A stretch of 64,000 nucleotides of DNA from Sipunculus nudus (lineage: Eukaryota > Annelida > Sipuncula > Golfingiida > Sipunculidae). Below the pieces are notes generated by a model, which had not been told where the DNA came from, did no database searches, and saw only the letters and a program-made list of their open reading frames with translations. Both the position numbers and the translations under genes were made by a program. Positions 57,175-64,000 of the stretch are shown one piece after another. Position 1 is the first letter of the stretch. Every line of letters begins with the position of its first letter. The DNA lies in NCBI GenBank assembly GCA_026874595.1, contig CM049308.1, forward strand, positions 581,001 to 645,000. The letters run 5' to 3'.

Positions 57175-58027
57175 CCAGCCATTTTACACTTATAACTGTA
57201 ATACAACAGTCATTGATAACCATCCAGCCCCCTGATTCTACACTTGTAACTGTCATACAACAGTCATTGATAACCATCCAGCCCCCTGATTCTACACTTG
57301 TAACTGTCATACAACAGTCATTGATAACCATCCAGCCCCCTGATTCTACACTTGTAACTGTCATACAACAGTCATTGATAGCCATCCAGCCCCCTGATTC
57401 TACACTTGTAACTGTCATACAACAGTCATTGATAGCCATCCAGCCCCCTGATTCTACACTTGTAACTGTCATACAACAGTCATTGATAACCATCCAGCCC
57501 CCTGATTCTACACTTGTAACTGTCATACAACAGTCATTGATAACCATCCAGCCCCCTGATTCTACACTTGTAACTGTCATACAACAGTCATTGATAACCA
57601 TCCAGCCCCCTGATTCTACACTTGTAACTGTCATACAACAGTCATTGATAGCCATCCAGCCCCCTGATTCTACACTTGTAACTGTCATACAACAGTCATT
57701 GATAACCATCCAGCCCCCTGATTCTACACTTGTAACTGTCATACAACAGTCACGGATCTGCACCCACACTCCTGATTTTACATTTGTAACTATCATAGAA
57801 CAGTCCCGGATCTCCGCCCAACCCCTGATTCTACACTTGTAACTGTCATACAACAGTCATTGATAACCATCCAGCCCCCTGATTCTACACTTGTAACTGT
57901 CATACAACAGTCACGGATCTGCACCCACACTCCTGATTTTACATTTGTAACTATCATACAACAGTCCCGGATCTCCGCCCAACCCCTGACTGTACACTTG
58001 TAACTGTCATACAACAATCTCGGATAT
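57175..58027. repeat. 54-bp satellite, left block (~16 units)
   Basis: Units of 54 bp containing CCCTGATTCTACACTTGTAA and CTGTCATACAACAGT. Most of the block is highly uniform (CATTGATAACCATCCAG or CATTGATAGCCATCCAG). The right end has diverged units of CCGGATCTCCGCCC and CACGGATCTGCACCC type. The 18-codon unit keeps a 242-codon frame open on the minus strand and a 209-codon frame on the plus strand, both artefacts. The right end stops at a transposon insertion. Confidence 0.95.
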
Positions 58028-58448
58028 TCACCCAATAGAGCCCTTCGCGGGCCGGAATTTAAAGCCCGCACTCGCACCGCAAAACAAACTTTCAGCCTCC
58101 AACCGCACCGTCCCGCAGTTGTAAAAACCCGCCCCGCACCGCCCCGCATTTATAAAGAATAAATCACCCACCACGCACATTTAGCTCTCAGCCCGTACCC
58201 GCCCCGCCCCGCAGTTTTACCAAAAATTCAGCCCGCATTCAACCCGAAAATAATCATAAGGGACAACCAAAAAGGTAACCAACTAAAAAAATTATGATTT
58301 ATTTTATTTTTATTTAAAATGAATGACCATCTTTTGACAGTAGATAGGGTTACCATGTTTTGCTGATGGTATGACTTTTCCCGTTATTGCACTTGTAAGT
58401 TGTCTGGTTGCGGATAAAAAACGATTTTTGTATATGTAATGTAATGTA

Positions 58449-58486
<38 letters not shown>

Positions 58487-60185
58487 GCGTTGTGAAAGTG
58501 GAAGTAAAAGATATAGGAAACCAGCCGCTTGAGTCGAAACAGATACATGTATTTCCAATATTCCATATTCCCATGTGTTTCCTATATTCACAATAATTTA
58601 AATCGGTGTTTTCAGGCGGAAAACGTTTTTCTTCGTGGCATATACTGATAAACACGTTATAATCCTAGGGAAACAAACCCCTATGTGACGTATACAATTC
58701 AGCGGGATTCCTCGTCCGACCCCATCCGTTATTTTTTTTGTCAGATCGGTCGCTACATGATCCTACCAAAATTTTGTCGGATGACGGGTCGGATAAGTCC
58801 CGCGACGGCAACCGCATAAAAGGAATCAGTCCTTCAAAATATCATATGTTCTACTCTATCCGCAACCGCGACCGTACCGCGGCCGCAACCGCGTAAAAGG
58901 GATCGTAGCTTAACTTGGACACATTAATCAAATATTACCTTTGTCTCCTTAAAATATTTAAAGTTATGATAAATTCAATGAATTCTTGATTTTGAACGTT
59001 TCGCAAGAATTTAATTTTTCACGATTGCACCAGAACTTATAAAATCTAAGTAAGACAGCATATGTGTTAACTATAAAATGAAAATAAATCCCACAATACC
59101 TCACTCATTTCTGTTACAGTCATTGTATTATGACCCGTGTCAGAGTTGTTGACATCATACATTACATTAATTAATGTGTGTTTACATGGGCCAGTACCGA
59201 TACCATGCACAGATTAGACTGGTGATTAACGAATCATGTTTTCAAATGTGTGATTACTAGTTTGTTTGTGTAGATGCATCATTATTCATTTAATTCAATG
59301 GGGCATCTAATTCCAGAGGGTTTCACATGTTATTTCACATTTGCGAATATCTTGAAATTAAACCCTCGTGAACAAAAAAGGTAACTACAGTATGCTGCTA
59401 TAGGGAAATATAAAATAAAACTCAAGCATAAAGCAATCAATTTCTGTTAAGTTCGTATGTCTAGAGTTACACCACTCGCCACTAGCTGTATTAGCTAGAG
59501 GACAGTCCTTGCTCACCACAGTTCACACCTTTTATTTGACAAAGAGGTAAATCCTGTTCAGTGATGATCAGCTTATTAGCTGAAAGGGGAAGGCTGTGGA
59601 ACTGTAGAGGGTGTCAGCTCTATGTCATGGTTAATGTTTATACACATGAATAGATATCAAATGAGGCTCTTAATCTCATTTTGCTATGCCAATTCAGTCC
59701 TCTTAACTAGCCAGTGCTTTTTGGCTCATCGATGGTTATAGCATACATCAGTCTTTGTGAGTTATGTAAAGCTACATTCAGCTGGTGACAGAGGCAGGTG
59801 CTCTCCCATGCAGTGACTAATATTAGGTCATAGGTATAATCCTAGTACTCCACCCTCAGCCATGTTATGTAATATCTCAGACTGGCTACAAGTATAGGCT
59901 GCAGTGCTGAACAGTTTAAATTTACAACGCTATAACCAAGTACATTTGTACAATACTTGACTAGTGCATAGTATGCATTGTTTAATGTCTCAAAACTCAG
60001 GAAATTTATATGCCACCAGTACAATATAGTCATTCTAAAAATGAAATAACATTAACACACCTGCAGTGCTTTACATTTAAGTAAATGTAATCATCTCTTT
60101 GATTGGAGATTGGGCCCGCCCCGCAAAATCTAAAAAAAGCAGGCCCGCGGGAGGGTTGAGGCCCGCGCAGGACTCTAACAACCAA
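58028..60185. mobile_element. hAT-type non-autonomous DNA transposon (58036-60177) with 8-bp target duplication
   Basis: Ends TAGAGCCCTTCGCGGGCC (58036) and GGCCCGCGCAGGACTCTA (to 60177) are inverted repeats at 16 of 18 positions. They begin T-A-G-A-G, which fits the hAT terminal pattern YARNG. The flanks TCACCCAA (58028-58035) and ACAACCAA (60178-60185) agree at 6 of 8 bases, the length expected for hAT. Subterminal regions are packed with GCCCGC-like words. Satellite sequence stops at one end and resumes at the other. The 2,142-bp interior has a TA microsatellite (58450-58482), G+C-rich fragments near 58700-58910, and no transposase frame. Confidence 0.8.
58450..58482. repeat. (TA)n microsatellite inside the hAT element
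   Basis: About 16 TA units. It produces short Tyr-Ile open frames that mean nothing. Confidence 0.9.
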
Positions 60186-60268
60186 CACCCTGATTTTACA
60201 CTTGTAACTGTCATACAACAGTCCCGGATCTCGATCCAGCCCCCTGATTCCGTGCTTGTAACTGTCCT
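60178..60268. repeat. 54-bp satellite, remnant right of the hAT element
   Basis: CCCTGATTTTACACTTGTAA then CTGTCATACAACAGTCCCGG then a unit with GATTCCGTGCTTGTAACTGT. The phase continues the left block, and the GATTCCGTGC type is the one that dominates the right-hand array. Confidence 0.85.
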
Positions 60269-60660
60269 ACTGTAATGTACTGAGGACATGTCTATTACTA
60301 CAATTCTCACTCTCTGTATTTAATCATTATTATATATTATGTAAGTTGCAGGTGTTTATGTTAATTGGGACTTTGTGTATTCAAATGTCAGAGCTGAGTT
60401 GCCAGGTATTTACATAATGACTGTAATTGCTTAGCCTTGATTACATGGCAACTCTATTCAGTCCAATTGCACTTTCATTCAGCTCCTGTGCACACCTTTC
60501 TTTAATTGCATCTGTTGTGACACATCAGGGAAATCTCTGATTGGTTTACTAATGGTTTATGAATCATGCTTGAAGTAATGCTGTTGGGGTAGAGGCAGTA
60601 ACAAAGTGGGGCCAAGCCCTGAAGAGGGGCTTGGTATACCCTCTCCTGTATACTTAAAAT

Positions 60661-60734
60661 GAATCTTTTACATCAACTCAGAGACCTGTAAGTTTGTCAC
60701 CAATGCATCTTGGAACAGGTTATAATCTCTCCAC
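60661..60734 (+). repeat. 74-bp direct repeat, copy 1
   Basis: GAATCTTTTACATCAACTCA to TATAATCTCTCCACT, matching 62629-62703 with a handful of substitutions. Confidence 0.85.
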
Positions 60735-62628
60735 TGGCGAGCATGCCTCTTATCGTACCTGGAATCAAATGCAGTAAGTCAAAATATACCTTACAAGCAT
60801 ACCTATGGTTTTCAACTAAATATCAAGAGCACTGAGAAAGAGTCACTTGGGAAAGAAACAACGAGTGATGTCGCTGATGCCAATTTACAAGAGAAAAGCT
60901 CGATGCTTGGTACGCCGCTCATATGCCTCATGGAACACAGGTCACAGGAAACAAACCCCAGCACACGTCGACAGTTATCAGAAGCAAGGGAGCCATCCCA
61001 AGCCATGCAGCAGAACAGAATAAATATGGTATCAATAGACTGTATATGCATTTTATATATTCTTCTGATAGGATTACTAAAAATTCTAAAATAATATGGC
61101 AGTTAAATGTTGTTAAAAATGTTATATGAATGTTATATGAATATTCCAAAAATATACAACTGGTTTTTCTTTGATAGAATTAGCTAGTACTTTAACCTTT
61201 AAACTTATATCTGTGAGGTGTGTATATATTGACATGCAGTGCAATTCAGGATGCAGGTTGTATCTTAAAACTTACATACATTCTTGGTTAGTAATGTGAT
61301 CCGTTAACAGGATATATTCCGGTTTATATTGCTGGTACGCTGAAGTCTGGTAATCAAGTGGGACAGATATTTATGGTTAACTCCTCCTTTTCTAAAAAAA
61401 AATAATCTTGAGATAATTAACTGCATGGTCGTTAGTTTGATTGTATATCAACTTTAAGTGCATATATATATTACTTGAATGCATGTGCATCTGAGGAATT
61501 TGAATGCATCACTAAGCTAACATATATACTAGTATGTCTTATTTGCAAGATGTTCTGTGAAATAACGAGGTATAAGTCTTAAGGCGAGGTAGTACCCGGC
61601 TGCGACTTGATCAATCTCAGTTCATGATATCAGTTATTGTATTATCAGAAAACAGTTGAAAATTTTGCTTATATTGTCTTATTAATGTTCGGCATGGTGA
61701 TCTAACAGAGATACGTAAGATGTACATGCGCATTTGTGTTATAATAATTGTCATATTCATGTTTAAATCGAAGACGTGCTTCCTAGGTGGTAGCCAGCAC
61801 AGACATGTATGGCCAACACTTATAAAATCTACAAGCATGGTTGGATCAGGTGTGAACATCCATTGTAGTAGAAACGCACTATATTACTGTGAATAAGTGT
61901 AATCAGTTGATACATACAGTCCTTGATACACGTGCTACATATTGTACGTGTATATCCTAGTTTTCAAAATATTCATGTGTATTTTGACATTTTAAGTTTA
62001 TCCTTTATTGTGTGTATTAACGGGTTACACAATTTTGAATAAGATAATATCAGTAGCTTATAGCTGAACACTGTGACGATGGTAATATAATTAAACCAAT
62101 TTAAGTCTTACTGTTGACAGTGACAAGATGTACACTATTTAGCTTCAGTTCAACAGCTATATATTTTTATGTAATGTAGGGACGGATCATGCTTTTGAAC
62201 ATCCCATACATGTAAGCAGAAGTTGCAAATTTCATACATTCCCATCATGATTTTATTTATTTATCTATTTTTGTTTAACTTCGTTAAGTGTTATGAAGAT
62301 AGGAAACTGGTCAAGTATCATGTACACGTCTTATTAATAGACTGAATATGTAAAACCTGGTCTATGTGAGTCTTAACTGACTAGGGTGACAGTTATATCT
62401 TTTTATATGTATATATGCATGTGTTTAACAAATAATTCACATTATCATGAATGTACTGTTCGTATATAGTATACTATAGTATATGTCTTGCCATATATTT
62501 ACCTAGTAAAGATGGATCAGAAATGAGCATGCATCTGGTATGGTACTGGCACAGAACAGAATTATTACAGTGTTACACTGGCATACCTATTAAAGACAGA
62601 TCAGAAATGAGTGTATAGTTAAAATAAA

Positions 62629-62703
62629 GAATCTTTTACATCAACTCATAGACTTGTAAGTTTGTCACCAATGCATCTTGGAACAAGTTATAATCTCTAC
62701 ACT
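62629..62703 (+). repeat. 74-bp direct repeat, copy 2
   Basis: Same-strand partner of 60661-60734, ending directly at the right-hand satellite array. Confidence 0.85.
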
Positions 62704-64000
62704 ACAACGTTCCCGGACTCCACCTAGCTCCCTGATTTCACATTTGTAACTATCACTCAACAGTCAGGATCTCCGCCCAGCCCCCTAATTCCGTGCTTTG
62801 ACTGTTCTACAACGGTCCTGGATCTCCACCCACCCCCTGATTCCGTGCTTGTAACTGTCCTACAACGTTCCCGGATCTCCACCTAGCCCACTGATTTAAC
62901 ATTTGTAGCTATCATCCAAAAGTCCCGGATCTCCACCAAGCCCACTGATTCCGTGCTTGTAACTGTCCTACAACGTTCCCGGATCTCCACCTAGCCCCCT
63001 GATCTTACATTTGTAATTATCATCCAAAAGTCCCGGATCTCCGCCCAGCCCACTGATTTTACATTTGTAATTATCATCCAAAAGTCCCGGATCTCCACCC
63101 AGCACACTGATTCCGTGCTTGTAACTGTCCTACAACGTTCCCGGATCTCCACCTAGCCCACTGATTTAACATTTGTAGCTATCATCCAAAAGTCCCGGAT
63201 CTCCACCAAGCCCACTGATTCCGTGCTTGTAACTGTCCTACAACGTTCCCGGATCTCCACCTAGCCCCCTGATCTTACATTTGTAACTATCATCCAAAAG
63301 TCCCGGATCTCCGCCCAGCCCACTGATTTTACATTTGTAATTATCATCCAAAAGTCCCGGATCTCCACCCAGCACACTGATTCCGTGCTTGTAACTGTCC
63401 TACAACGTTCCCGGATCTCCACCTAGCCCACTGATTTTACATTTGTAGCTATCATCCAAAAGTCCCGGATCTCCACCCAGCCCACTGATTCCGTGCTTGT
63501 AACTGTCCTACAACGTTCCCGGATCTCCACCTAGCCCACTGATTTTACATTTGTAATTATCATCCAAAAGTCCCGGATCTCCACCCAGCACACTGATTCC
63601 GTGCTTGTAACTGTCCTACAACGTTCCCGGATCTCCACCTAGCCCACTGATTTAACATTTGTAGCTATCATCCAAAAGTCCCGGATCTCCACCCAGCCCA
63701 CTGATTCCGTGCTTGTAACTGTCCTACAACGTTCCCGGATCTCCACCCAGCCCACTGATTTTACATTTGTAATTATCATCCAAAAGTCCCGGATCTCCAC
63801 CCAGCACACTGATTCCGTGCTTGTAACTGTCCTACAACGTTCCCGGATCTCCACCTAGCCCACTGATTTTACATTTGTAGCTATCATCCAAAAGTCCCGG
63901 ATCTCCACCCAGCCCACTGATTCCGTGCTTGTAACTGTCCTACAACGTTCCCGGATCTCCACCTAGCCCACTGATTTTACATTTGTAATTATCATCCAAA
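62704..64000. repeat. 54-bp satellite, right block with 108-bp dimer period
   Basis: Two alternating 54-bp monomer types: A with GATTCCGTGCTTGTAACTGT and CCTACAACGTT, and B with CATTTGTAATTATCATCC and AAAAGT. A-B pairs repeat every 108 bp. Further variants (TTAACATTTGTAGCT versus TTACATTTGTAATT) recur at longer intervals, so higher-order repetition exists. The array runs off the right edge. Confidence 0.95.

Larger units (their letters stand above)
60269..62703. other. Non-satellite stretch between satellite blocks
   Basis: A+T-rich with no recognised gene. A ~74-bp sequence (AATCTTTTACATCAACTC ... CAATGCATCTTGGAAC) occurs at 60661-60734 and 62629-62703; the second copy ends exactly where the satellite restarts. 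An unassigned 120-codon plus-strand open frame (about 60725-61094) has polar composition but no motif I know. Confidence 0.6.

Noticed and set aside
57125-57853. 242-codon minus-strand frame with 18-residue repeats
   Set aside because: Product of the 54-bp satellite; an opposing 209-codon frame covers the same bases.
60725-61094. ~120-codon plus-strand frame with polar composition
   Set aside because: No recognised family, weak splice sites, no start codon in good context; kept only as a note inside the region description.

Overview
The window is animal nuclear DNA: intron-split genes with GT/AG junctions, very high repeat content and A+T-rich non-coding sequence. The protein families, the retroelement type and the repeat families fit a marine lophotrochozoan invertebrate, most likely a mollusc such as a bivalve. 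That assignment is inferred from gene and repeat style, not from any diagnostic sequence.

Layout. 1-25015 is one uninterrupted satellite array with a 56-bp monomer and several levels of higher-order repetition; it runs off the left edge. 26258-40425 (+) holds the last seven coding exons (311 residues and a stop) of a glutamate carboxypeptidase II / NAALADase-like M28 peptidase. The first of these exons begins at an acceptor site and no earlier exon is visible up to 25015, so the satellite most likely sits inside an intron of this gene. Its introns also carry a 50-bp minisatellite, a G-rich ~30-bp array, small inverted-repeat elements and a composite interspersed repeat. 41974-55943 (+) is a five-exon model (511 residues) for a Golgi carbohydrate sulfotransferase of the CHST/GST family. 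A signal-anchor exon is separated from the stem and catalytic exons by an ~11.3-kb intron. That intron contains a recent tandem duplication with nested 33-bp and 48-bp arrays, followed by a broken Ty3/gypsy retroelement with gag, protease and integrase, no reverse transcriptase, and a 3' LTR. 57175 to the right edge is intergenic or intronic sequence built on a 54-bp satellite, split by a 2.1-kb hAT-type element and by a further 2.4-kb non-satellite stretch.

How the genes relate. Both are on the plus strand and about 1.5 kb apart. One predicts a cell-surface or secretory-pathway metallopeptidase, the other a Golgi enzyme adding sulfate to glycans; nothing in the sequence ties them into one pathway. 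No rRNA, convincing functional tRNA or CRISPR array was seen. The long open frames inside the 48-, 33- and 54-bp arrays arise because these unit lengths are multiples of three, and they are not called as genes.
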